In this document: one piece after another, positions 56,881 to 64,000 of the stretch
Layout: the number at the start of each line of letters is the position of its first letter
Position numbering within the stretch: position 1 is the stretch's first letter
Assembly (NCBI GenBank): GCA_013400115.1
Contig: VXBP01007531.1
Location: 126,260 to 190,259, forward strand
Direction of reading: 5' to 3'
DNA length: 64,000 nucleotides
From: Rhinopomastus cyanomelas
Taxonomy: Eukaryota > Chordata > Aves > Bucerotiformes > Rhinopomastidae
The notes under the pieces: model-generated
What the model saw: the letters and a program-made list of their open reading frames with translations, nothing else
Database searches by the model: none
Told to the model about the DNA's origin: nothing
Program-made: the position numbers and the translations under genes

Positions 56881-57662
56881 CACAGTATCACAGTATTACC
56901 AAGGTTGGAAGAGACCTCATAGATCATCAACCTGTTACCACAGAGCTCAAGGTTAGACCATGGCACCAAGTGCCACGTCCAATCCTGCCTTGAACAGCTC
57001 CAGAGNNNNNNNNNNNNNNNNNNNNNNNNNNNNNNNNNNNNNNNNNNNNNNNNNNNNNNNNNNNNNNNNNNNNNNNNNNNNNNNNNNNNNNNNNNNNNNN
57101 NNNNNNNNNNNNNNNNNNNNNNNNNNNNNNNNNNNNNNNNNNNNNNNNNNNNNNNNNNNNNNNNNNNNNNNNNNNNNNNNNNNNNNNNNNNNNNNNNNNN
57201 NNNNNNNNNNNNNNNNNNNNNNNNNNNNNNNNNNNNNNNNNNNNNNNNNNNNNNNNNNNNNNNNNNNNNNNNNNNNNNNNNNNNNNNNNNNNNNNNNNNN
57301 NNNNNNNNNNNNNNNNNNNNNNNNNNNNNNNNNNNNNNNNNNNNNNNNNNNNNNNNNNNNNNNNNNNNNNNNNNNNNNNNNNNNNNNNNNNNNNNNNNNN
57401 NNNNNNNNNNNNNNNNNNNNNNNNNNNNNNNNNNNNNNNNNNNNNNNNNNNNNNNNNNNNNNNNNNNNNNTCCAAGCCGTGGGCTGACAGCTTAGCCAGC
57501 AGTTTGCTGTGGGGGACAGTGTCAAAGACCTTGCTGAAGTCCAGATAGACCACATCCACAGACCTCCCCACATCCACCAAGCGGGTCACCTGATCATAGA
57601 AGGAGATCAGGTTGGAGAGGCAGGATCTGCCCTTCCTGAGTTTTGATGCCTTTCTCAAGGTA
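56881..57662 (-). mobile_element. CR1 LINE spanning an assembly gap, inserted in CFAP73
   Basis: Left piece 56881-57005 is an antisense CR1 tail (ttggaagagacctcatagat; accaagtgccacgtccaatc). Right piece 57471-57662 is antisense reverse transcriptase (SVDVVYLDFSKVFDTVPHSK). 465 Ns lie between. Confidence 0.88.
57006..57470. other. Assembly gap (465 N)
   Basis: Uninterrupted N run inside a CR1 copy. Confidence 1.
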
Positions 57663-57726
57663 TCGGGGTAGGGGCCTGGGCCAGGCTGGTTATCAAGGTC
57701 TAGCTGACCCTATCCTCATACCACAG

Positions 57727-57907
57727 GCTACAGGAGTGGGCACTGCAGAGAGCAGATGAGGAGCAGGCACAGGTGGCAGGGAAGAGTGCTGAGGCCCACT
57801 GCCTGCACGAGGAGCTGCTGGGGCACAGGGAGTGCTTTGCCCAGCGTGTGCGGAGCCTCTGTGGCTTCAGTGACTACCTGTGGGCTGTGCTGGCCAGGAT
57901 GGGGCAG
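57727..57907 (+). pseudogene. CFAP73: CFAP73 exon 4
   Basis: Acceptor accacag, one base, then 60 codons from LQEWALQRADEEQ to LARMGQ, donor gtgagc. Open and helical. Confidence 0.65.
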
Positions 57908-58015
57908 GTGAGCACAGGGGCTCCATCCTGCAGTGCCAACCTGCATGTTCCCAAGCCCCTTGCCCTTCCGCAGGGCTGCATCCCCAAAGCCTCTTAGCCC
58001 CCTACTGCTGTCTAG

Positions 58016-58183
58016 TTCCAGGATATCCCAGCCATGCTGGCCCACTTCAGGGCACTGGCAGGAACATGGGCAGCCCTGGGAAGAGGCAGAAGCTGGGCAG
58101 GAGCTGCTGGCTCCTGCGCATCAACAACGAGTGGTCTCAGCTCCGCACATGCCTGGAGGCTGCCCACTGCAGTGTGATCCAGG
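58016..58183 (+). pseudogene. CFAP73: CFAP73 exon 5 with two apparent frameshifts
   Basis: Starts FQDIPAMLAHFRALAGTWAA. Homology then moves to the +1 frame (EEAEAGQELL) and again to +2 (LLRINNEWSQLRTCLEAAHC). The original frame ends in TGA near 58172. Donor gtatgt. Confidence 0.55.
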
Positions 58184-58550
58184 GGGTATGTGGCAATGTG
58201 GGGTGCCTGAAGACCCTCCTCAGTGAAGGGGCAGCAGTACAGCCCCTGAGTGTGCTGCAGAGTGCGGATACCAAATGCAGTGTTGGGTGGGAAGCCACAC
58301 TGCAGCCACTGGGCTGAACTGGGAGGGTCCCATATGTGCCCAAAAATCTTCACCAGCATGGGGGTGCACAAAGCCAGAACTCCCAGCTCTCCTTGTCCCA
58401 GCTGAGGAGGGTGTAGCAGACAGGGCAGTGGCTGAGGTTGCTCCCTATCTCTGTTCCCCAGGAGTCTTCCTGGGCTCAGGTCTGGAGCAGGGCTATCCCT
58501 GGATGGCTGTGGCATCAAGGTCCCTGTCTCCACAGGTGCCGCTCTGTATA
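58184..58550 (+). other. Sequence after CFAP73 exon 5
   Basis: The family C-terminal exons are expected here but not recognised. A segment ccccaggagtcttcctgggc (from about 58456) could be a decayed acceptor and exon start, but the match is too weak to call. Confidence 0.3.
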
Positions 58551-59042
58551 CAAGATGGGTTTGAGTATCTCCAGAGATGGAGACTCCACAACCTCTTTGG
58601 GCAGCCTGTGTCAGGGCTCTGTCATCTCACAGTAAAAAAGTATTTCTCGTAGTTTAAATGGTACCTCTTGTCCTGTCTTTTGACACCAGTGAGAAGGGAC
58701 TGGCCTCATTCTTCTGGCACTTGTCCTTTAGATATTTATATGCACTGATGAGGTCTCCCCTCAGCCTCCTTTTCTCCAGGCTAAACAGCCCCAGCTCTCA
58801 GCCTTCCCTTATTTTATATGCTCCAGTCCCTTCATCATTTTAGTGGCCCTGTGCTGGACTGTCTCCAGTAGTAACTTGTCCTTGAACTGGACACAGTGCT
58901 CCAGATGAGGCTTCACCAGGGCAGAGTGGGAGGAGAACCCCTCCTTGACCTGTCAGGTACACTGTTAATACACCTCAGGATGCTACTGGCCCTCTTGGCT
59001 CGCAGAGCACATTGTTGGCCAATGGTCAGCCTCTGGTCCTGG
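58551..59042 (-). mobile_element. CR1 LINE fragment between CFAP73 and DDX54
   Basis: Antisense CR1 (gtatctccagagatggagac; gatgaggtctcccctcagcc; ctccaggctaaacagcccca; ggatgctactggccctcttg). Its extreme 3' tail is missing. Confidence 0.88.
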
Positions 59043-59146
59043 GTGTTTCAGGACTGTGCCCCAGGTTAGCCTAGAGGGAGAAATTACTCCAGCATAATGC
59101 TCATAGCAAGGACAGAGATGAGTCAGGATGCAAAACCAGCCAAGTG

Positions 59147-59152
59147 TTTAAT
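59147..59152 (-). terminator. DDX54: DDX54 poly(A) signal (ATTAAA)
   Basis: The minus strand reads ATTAAA about 65 bases after the stop, giving a very short 3' UTR. Confidence 0.5.
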
Positions 59153-59214
59153 GTTGTCTTTTCCAGACCCCAGCCCAGGCACATGGGAAAGCTGCTGGGA
59201 CACAGCCCCCTCCC

Positions 59215-59438
59215 CTACACCCTCTTCCGCAGTTTGCCCTTCTTGACGGCTCCCACCCGGCGCCCAAAGGCCATCTGCCGCAGCTCCTGCACCCGCTGCC
59301 GGTTCCTGGCCTTCAGGCGCTTCAGCCCCCCACTCTGCAGGAAACGATGCTTGGCTGCCTTCTTGCGCTGCTTCAGGATCTGCTGCTTGTTCTTCAGCTC
59401 TGAGCGCACCTTGCCTGGAGCTGGGGGCTGCCCGGACC
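59215..59438 (-). CDS. DDX54: DDX54 last exon, basic tail
   Basis: SGQPPAPGKVRSELKNKQQI onward to AVKKGKLRKRV and TAG. Acceptor GTGGCAG. Confidence 0.95.
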
Positions 59439-62400
59439 CTGCCACAGTGGAGGACACAGCCAAGCTCAGCTTAGAGGCCAGACCCATGTGTTGGGGGTCC
59501 AGTGTGGGGCTCCGCTGCCTGTTCCAGGTACTCACCATGCCTGTGCTTCCCCCTGAACTGCTCCCTGCCTCGTGTGCCTTCATCATCTTCGTCCCGCTCA
59601 TCAACCTTGTACTTCTGCTTCCACTTTTCGTAGCTGGGCCAGGGTGGGTTAAGGGAACGTGCTGTGACTCCCCATCAGTAGACCAACCATGGTGTGACCA
59701 GCCTCCCTCCTTAGCCCCCTGCCCCGGTGCAGGAAGGATCCCTGGATGTGGGCCACAATGCCACACTCCTTGGGATCCAGCCCCACACCCCTTTGCCATG
59801 GCACAGGCAGTGACAGACGGGATACAGGTTGTTCTTGTAGGAACTGCTGATGTAGCGCCCGCTCTCTGTCTTCACCTTCTTCTTGTCCTCCTGGCCTGTC
59901 TGTCCCACAAAACGCTTCTTTTTGCGGTCCCTGTGAGAGTGGGGAGGGTAGTGGGACTGGATGGCAGGACCCGCAGCCCTGATTTCCCCCCACCAGCCCA
60001 TGGATAGATCCCACTCACCACTTCAGCAGCTGCTTGTTCTTGTTGAGGTTGTGGTTTTCGTCACCCATGAGATCCAGGATGGCTCCAGCTGCCTGCTGCT
60101 CAAAGGGGCTGCCCTCGCCACCCACACTCAGCCTGCAAAGGGTGGGCAGTGAGAAGCAGCCCCACTCCGTGCAGGGTGGGACAGGACAGAGGAGGGAGCC
60201 TTCCCACACTCACCCCCTCTCGCTCTCAAAGTCCTTGGGCCGGTAAGGGATATAGAAGTCCTCATCCTGCTGTGCTGGCTGCTGTGTTTTTTTCCTGGGG
60301 CCATCTTCTCTCCTTTGGTTCCGTTTTCTCTTCTGTCCCACCACAGTGGAGAACACATCCTGGCAGGGGATAGCAGAGGGGCTGAGGGTCCACATTCCCC
60401 CTACCATCCCTGCAAGTCACTTCACTCACCAGTCCAGGAGCCTCAGTGCTGCCAGCAACAGGCCGAGGCTGCTCTGCAGCAGCTCCCACAGCCATTCCTG
60501 AGCCATTACCTGGAGATTTTCTTCCTCTTCTTCTCCTTCTCCCTGCTGGGGTTGGCACAGCTCCTGCCCTTTGAGAGCTGCTGCCCGCTTCTCCTGTTGC
60601 CCACGCTGGTACTTCTCGATGACGGCATGATCACGTTGCCGCTTTGAGCGCATCACAGTGCTGGCCAGTGTCCGAGATGTGGCATTGATCTCAAAGATGG
60701 TCTGCTCCCATGGCAGGATTTCAAGCCCTGGTGAGCTGTGTGGCTGGTCGCATGGACCTTCCCTCCCATCCCAACCTGGGCACCCGAGGGTCTCAACTCA
60801 CCGCTTTGGACTTGTAGGATTTAATGCTGTCCACAAACTTCAGCCTCTCCAGCTCAGTGTCTTCAAAGCGAGCACCTGTGGAAGGCAGGGATGGAGAGGG
60901 GCACAGATCAGCTTCCGGGCAGGGGTGCAGGATCCCCTCCCTTGGCAGCCCTCGGGGCTTACTGAAGAGAGGGTGGATGCCCAGCTGGGACATGTCCAGG
61001 TCCTTTGCCCTCTTGATGGACTCAGGTGAGGGGCCAGGCCGGGACCGCAGGTACTGCTTGTGGGCATTGTCAGCAACGCGACGCAGGCTGCGCAGCTCCA
61101 GCGAGCCCTCATGGTCCGTCAGCAGCAGGCACTCTTCATCATCCACCAGGGTCTGGGGAACCCGGCCTAGGACCCCAGCAGCATCTACAGCCAGGGGACA
61201 CCGTATCACCTCACTGTCACCCTCTCTGGGACTACTGCAGTGGACATGTCCATCCACCCAAGCTGCACCCCAGTACTGACATTGTACTGGCCCTCTGCAT
61301 GGATGCCAGCCACAAACACCAGTGCTGGCCACCCCAGCTTGAACAGGCAGCTGCCCTGTGACCAACTCTGTCTCACCAGTGGGCATCTCCTGAGCACCAG
61401 CAAAGATGAGTGGACGCCCAAGGAAGAGGTGGAGGTCAAAGATGTAGGGCATCTCATCAGGAGCCACCAGTGAGTAGGCAGTGCCACTCCGGCCAGCTCG
61501 GGCCACACGACCTGGTAAAGGGAGGAGAGTAGGAAACTAGACCCAGTGCCAGCCCAGCCTGTGCCCAGCCAGGCACGGACCCACTGGTGCACCTGGAAGC
61601 CCATGCATATGATGTTTACTAGTGCGGCGTGGCTGGTAGGGGGCTGTGAGTTGCTGTAGAAGGGGCACAGAGAAGCCCATCATGGTGCCATCCAAAACGA
61701 AGGGCCCCTTCTCTCTCCCCAACCTGTCTCCTGATGTCACAACATGGTGACTTCCCCATGCAAAGGCATCACCACCAAGTCAATGGATCAGCATCAGCCC
61801 AGCAGGCGCCAGAATGGGAAAAACGGGCAACAAAGGACAGTGCTCTCACACCCACCCTTTCCCCCTGAGTGACCCCCAGGTTGCAAGGACCCCCTGCAGC
61901 TACCCCTGCATGGGGCACTGGTACCCACCAACACGATGCAGGAACAGCTTGGCCTTGGCAGGGAAACTGTAGTTGATGACATTGTCCAGCATGGGGATAT
62001 CGAGCCCTCGGGCGGCCACATCGGTGACCAACAGCACCGGGCACTTGCCCTGCGCAAACTTGGCAATGTTGATCTTGCGGGCAGTCTGGTCCAGTGAGCT
62101 GTAGATGTGTGTGCAGCGGATGCCCTGGGCTGTTAGCAGCTGGGGAAGGGTGAAGAGAGATCTGATCCCACCGTGGCCTGTGATCTCAGCCAAGGGTCAG
62201 CCCCTTGAGCCTGAGATCCCAGGGTGCCCACCCAGATTCCCAAATCCCACTGTGCTCCCCTCGCTCTGAAGAGCAGGCAGACACAGCACCTCCACAATCA
62301 CTAATGCTGGCATTTCTCCCTCAACCCAGTGAAACAGAGGCAGAAGCTCCAGCAGAGAATGCACATGGGTGCGAAAGGACCTGGCACCACAACCTGTACA

Positions 62401-63966
62401 GAAGTACACGTGGGGCACCCCAAAAAGCCACTTGCCTCCTTGAGATACTCTGTGTGGTGCTTGGTGGCTACAAAGACAACTGTCTGATCCTGGGGCTTCA
62501 CCACGCTCCGGAGCAGATGGAGCAGCACTGCTGGTTTGTCATCCCCACGCACGTGGAAGAAAGCCAACTGCAACAGGAGGGCACAGCTCAGCTTCTCTGC
62601 ATCCCCACGCCAGACACTGCCATCCCTTGTCCCCTCCTCGCGAGTCTGGAAGCGACTTGCAGAGGGTGGGGGACACAAAGCCCATCTCAAGCCTCCCCCG
62701 CACCTCTCACCTTGAGCTGCTCACTGAGCTTGGACTCCACATCCAGACGAATCAGAATTGGCTCGGTGAGACCTGTGGGATGTGGTGACACGTGGGACAA
62801 GGGCTGCAGCCCTACCCCTCAGCCTGCTTGGCTCAGTATTTGCCCAGCTGGGTTTCGCCCATGCTGGGCCCATGCCCCCTCACTGCTGTATGCCACCCGC
62901 TCCTCACCAGCTCGAGCAAACTCGACAAGCAGCTTGGGTAGTGTGGCAGAGAAGAGGACAGTCTGGTGGCAATCTGGGAGCCGGGCGATGATCTCCTGGA
63001 GCTGCTCAGCAAAGCCCATCTCAAAGAGCCTGCCAGGAGGGGACACAGGATGTGGCACTGTCTGCTCACTCCCTCCATGGCTAGCCCTAGCAGCCCCCAG
63101 AGCCCCTTGCTGTTGCTCAATACACATGCAGGTACACTGCCCACCCTGGCAGCCCTCCCTGCACCCTGCTTACCTGTCGGCCTCGTCAAACACCACGTAT
63201 TCCACAGTGCTGAGCTTCAGTTTCATCTCCACTGCCACGTGCACCAGGCGTCCTGGGGTGGCAATGATTCTGTGGGGACAGAGCTGTCAATGGGACTGGG
63301 CAAAGGCAGCATCTCAATAACTTCGTTGGGTGTGCGTCCCAAATCTGACTCAGTTGTCCCCCACAGGGAGCTCAGAGAACACCAGGAACCCATTCATCGG
63401 CCATGCTAGCTGTAAACACCAGCCATGTCCCCAGATGACGGGTGGCTCCTGGGTGTTTTGTCCCCACCAGATCCCCTCCCTGTGCCCCAACTCACATGTC
63501 GGGGTTCTCATGCAGGGCAGCAAACTGGTCCTCCATCCTGTGAGAATGGGAAGAGGTTAGGGTGGTGTAGGGCAGCTTAGCCCCTCACCAGGTTCTGGGG
63601 AAGCTTCAGGGAACCAAGGACAGATGGGGATACAAGAACACCTTACTTGTCTCCTCCCAGGATCAGGGCTGTCTTCAAGCCTGTGAACTTGCCCAGCTGT
63701 GGAGTGAGGAAGACACATGTCATGAGGGTTTAACTCCAAACTCCTGTCATTACTGCCCATCCCCGTTGTCCCCTTATTACCTCCTTGGTGAACTTCAGGG
63801 TCTGCAGGGCCAGCTCACGGGTAGGTGAGAGGATGAGAGCACGTGCCCCGGCCTGGCTGGGTGCCTTCAGCCGCTCAAACATGGGGATGAGAAAGCAGGC
63901 TGTCTTCCCGCTGCCCGTCCGAGCCATTGCCACCACATCACGCCCGCGCAGGATGGGTGGGATGGT
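59215..63966 (-). CDS. DDX54: ATP-dependent RNA helicase DDX54, residues from the Q-motif region to the stop (17 exons)
   Basis: Nucleolar DEAD-box helicase (yeast Dbp10 orthologue) acting in 60S ribosome assembly; the human protein is also a nuclear receptor co-repressor. Seventeen exons join in phase to 736 residues plus a stop. About 140 N-terminal residues lie beyond 64000. Motifs in order: ARTGSGKT (I), PTRELA (Ia), ATPGR (Ib), DEAD (II), SAT (III), FVATKH (IV), ARGLDIP (V) and HRVGRVARAGRSG (VI). After the helicase core come the DBP10CT region (YIPYRPKDFESERG, FEQQAAGAILDLMGD) and a lysine/arginine-rich nucleolar tail ending KLRKRV. One intron is GC-AG. The gene is convergent with CFAP73. 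Confidence 0.96.
59536..59633 (-). CDS. DDX54: DDX54 exon
   Basis: YEKWKQKYKVDERDEDDEGT onward to GKHRH. Acceptor CCCAG, donor GTGAGT. Confidence 0.92.
59826..59930 (-). CDS. DDX54: DDX54 exon with a weak donor
   Basis: DRKKKRFVGQTGQEDKKKVK onward to ISSSYKNN. It must stop at CT|GTATCC to join YEKWKQK in phase, a poor 5' splice site. Confidence 0.88.
60019..60132 (-). CDS. DDX54: DDX54 exon, DBP10CT
   Basis: LSVGGEGSPFEQQAAGAILD onward to NKQLLK. Acceptor TTGCAG, donor GTGAGT. Confidence 0.95.
60214..60359 (-). CDS. DDX54: DDX54 exon, DBP10CT start
   Basis: DVFSTVVGQKRKRNQRREDG onward to DFYIPYRPKDFESER. Acceptor TGCCAG, donor GTGAGT. Confidence 0.94.
60510..60701 (-). CDS. DDX54: DDX54 exon
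   Basis: 64 codons, TIFEINATSRTLASTVMRSK onward to a Glu-rich run and NLQ. Acceptor GAGCAG, donor GTAATG. Confidence 0.93.
60802..60875 (-). CDS. DDX54: DDX54 exon
   Basis: ARFEDTELERLKFVDSIKSY, then KSKA. Acceptor CCACAG, donor GTGAGT. Confidence 0.94.
60963..61184 (-). CDS. DDX54: DDX54 exon
   Basis: From DAAGVLGRVPQTLVDDEE to QLGIHPLFS. Includes RSRPGPSPESIKRAKDLDM. Acceptor TGTAG, donor GTAAGC. Confidence 0.94.
61377..61511 (-). CDS. DDX54: DDX54 exon, motif VI
   Basis: RVARAGRSGTAYSLVAPDEM onward to AQEMPT. Acceptor TACCAG, donor GTGAGA. Confidence 0.95.
61929..62139 (-). CDS. DDX54: DDX54 exon, motif V and start of VI
   Basis: LLTAQGIRCTHIYSSLDQTA onward, VAARGLDIP, ending FLHRV plus G. 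Donor GTGGGT. Confidence 0.95.
62436..62567 (-). CDS. DDX54: DDX54 exon, motif IV, GC donor
   Basis: 44 codons, LAFFHVRGDDKPAV...EYLKE. The exon must end at GAG|GCAAGTGG to join LLTAQGIRC in phase, giving a GC-AG intron. Confidence 0.94.
62711..62772 (-). CDS. DDX54: DDX54 exon
   Basis: LTEPILIRLDVESKLSEQLK. Acceptor CCACAG, donor GTGAGA. Confidence 0.94.
62908..63029 (-). CDS. DDX54: DDX54 exon, motif III
   Basis: LFEMGFAEQLQEIIARLPDC onward, through VLFSATLPKLL to FARA. Donor GTGAGG. Confidence 0.95.
63174..63269 (-). CDS. DDX54: DDX54 exon, motifs Ib and II
   Basis: IIATPGRLVHVAVEMKLKLS, then VEYVVFDEAD. Acceptor CCACAG, donor GTAAGC. Confidence 0.95.
63496..63537 (-). CDS. DDX54: DDX54 short exon
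   Basis: 42 bases encoding MEDQFAALHENPD. Acceptor CTCACAG, donor GTGAGT. Confidence 0.93.
63647..63696 (-). CDS. DDX54: DDX54 exon
   Basis: LGKFTGLKTALILGGD plus two bases, containing the GG motif. Acceptor CCACAG, donor GTAAGG. Confidence 0.93.
63781..63966 (-). CDS. DDX54: DDX54 exon, motifs I and Ia
   Basis: 62 codons, TIPPILRGRDVV...LKFTKE. Carries the Walker A motif GSGKT and PTRELA. Acceptor CCACAG, donor GTAATA. Confidence 0.96.
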
Positions 63967-64000
63967 CTGTGGGACACAGTCCTGCCATCACTGCCTCTGT

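Larger units (their letters stand above)
55914..58183 (+). pseudogene. CFAP73: CFAP73 (CCDC42B)-like gene, apparently disrupted
   Basis: CFAP73 is a coiled-coil axonemal protein linked to inner dynein arms in cilia. Five homologous exons are visible: 55914-55954 (MALGLEEYHELQLP), 56530-56635 (SLLLKRRELAEVEQALQSQQ), 56791-56880 (MQRWNQLGQRGEQLQDAMLK), 57727-57907 (ends WAVLARMGQ) and 58016-58183 (starts FQDIPAMLAHFRALAGTWAA). They match the CFAP73/CCDC42 family in order, and the neighbour DDX54 supports the call. Problems: exon 3 runs straight into an antisense CR1 with no donor; exon 5 needs two 1-base corrections to stay in the homologous frame; and the last roughly 100 family residues are not found before a second CR1. 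Assembly error remains possible, because a 465-base gap lies inside the locus. Confidence 0.65.

Noticed and set aside
59144..60007. 287-codon open frame on the plus strand
   Set aside because: Antisense to the last exons of DDX54.
62205..63320. 371-codon open frame on the plus strand
   Set aside because: It lies antisense across at least six DDX54 exons and their introns. The DDX54 exons have phase-consistent splice sites and helicase motifs, so the plus frame is a shadow.
1..64000. tRNA, rRNA, CRISPR or operon-like structures
   Set aside because: None seen; the window is vertebrate intron and exon sequence.

Overview
The window is vertebrate nuclear DNA, most probably from a bird. The coding exons are short, flanked by canonical splice sites, and translate to vertebrate proteins. 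The interspersed repeats are almost all CR1 LINEs, the dominant repeat of birds. I count about 20 CR1 copies or fragments in 64 kb. The gene content (TAOK3, PEBP1, VSIG10, CFAP73, DDX54) corresponds to human 12q24. Compact introns and CpG-rich promoters would fit an avian microchromosome. The species cannot be named from the sequence, although the CR1 density is high enough that a CR1-rich lineage is worth considering.

Layout. 1-34680 (+) is the 3' two-thirds of TAOK3: ten coding exons between 4383 and 33376, encoding 625 residues that start just after the kinase domain, plus the 3' UTR. 36109-38757 (-) is PEBP1, complete, with four exons and 187 residues, convergent with TAOK3. 40423-49602 (+) is VSIG10, apparently complete: eight coding exons, 432 residues, a signal peptide, three Ig domains, one membrane helix and an acidic tail. 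It is divergent from PEBP1. 50256-54660 is a block of CR1 LINEs that includes one long copy carrying ORF1 and ORF2 remnants. 55914-58183 (+) is CFAP73 (CCDC42B), recognisable in five exons but probably broken. A CR1 interrupts exon 3, exon 5 has two apparent frameshifts, and the C-terminal exons are not found. 59215-63966 (-) is DDX54: 17 exons encoding 736 residues through to the stop. Its first roughly 140 residues lie beyond the window.

The genes do not form a pathway. TAOK3 is a STE20-type MAP3K, PEBP1 (RKIP) is an inhibitor of RAF-MEK signalling, VSIG10 is an Ig-family membrane protein, CFAP73 is a ciliary axoneme protein and DDX54 is a nucleolar RNA helicase for large-subunit ribosome assembly. 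The TAOK3-PEBP1-VSIG10 order and orientations match the human arrangement as I remember it. The join of VSIG10 to CFAP73-DDX54 does not, because those blocks lie about 5 Mb apart in human.

The most notable observations are these: a CR1 copy that supplies the splice-acceptor region of a conserved TAOK3 exon; probable CR1-driven decay of CFAP73; a minisatellite with a strict 10-bp period abutting the VSIG10 exon 1 donor; a 13-nt microexon in VSIG10; two GC-AG introns; a 99-bp hAT-type element with a perfect 8-bp target duplication; and a long imperfect inverted repeat in a PEBP1 intron. I found no new biochemical system. The window holds ordinary vertebrate genes that have been reshaped by retrotransposons.
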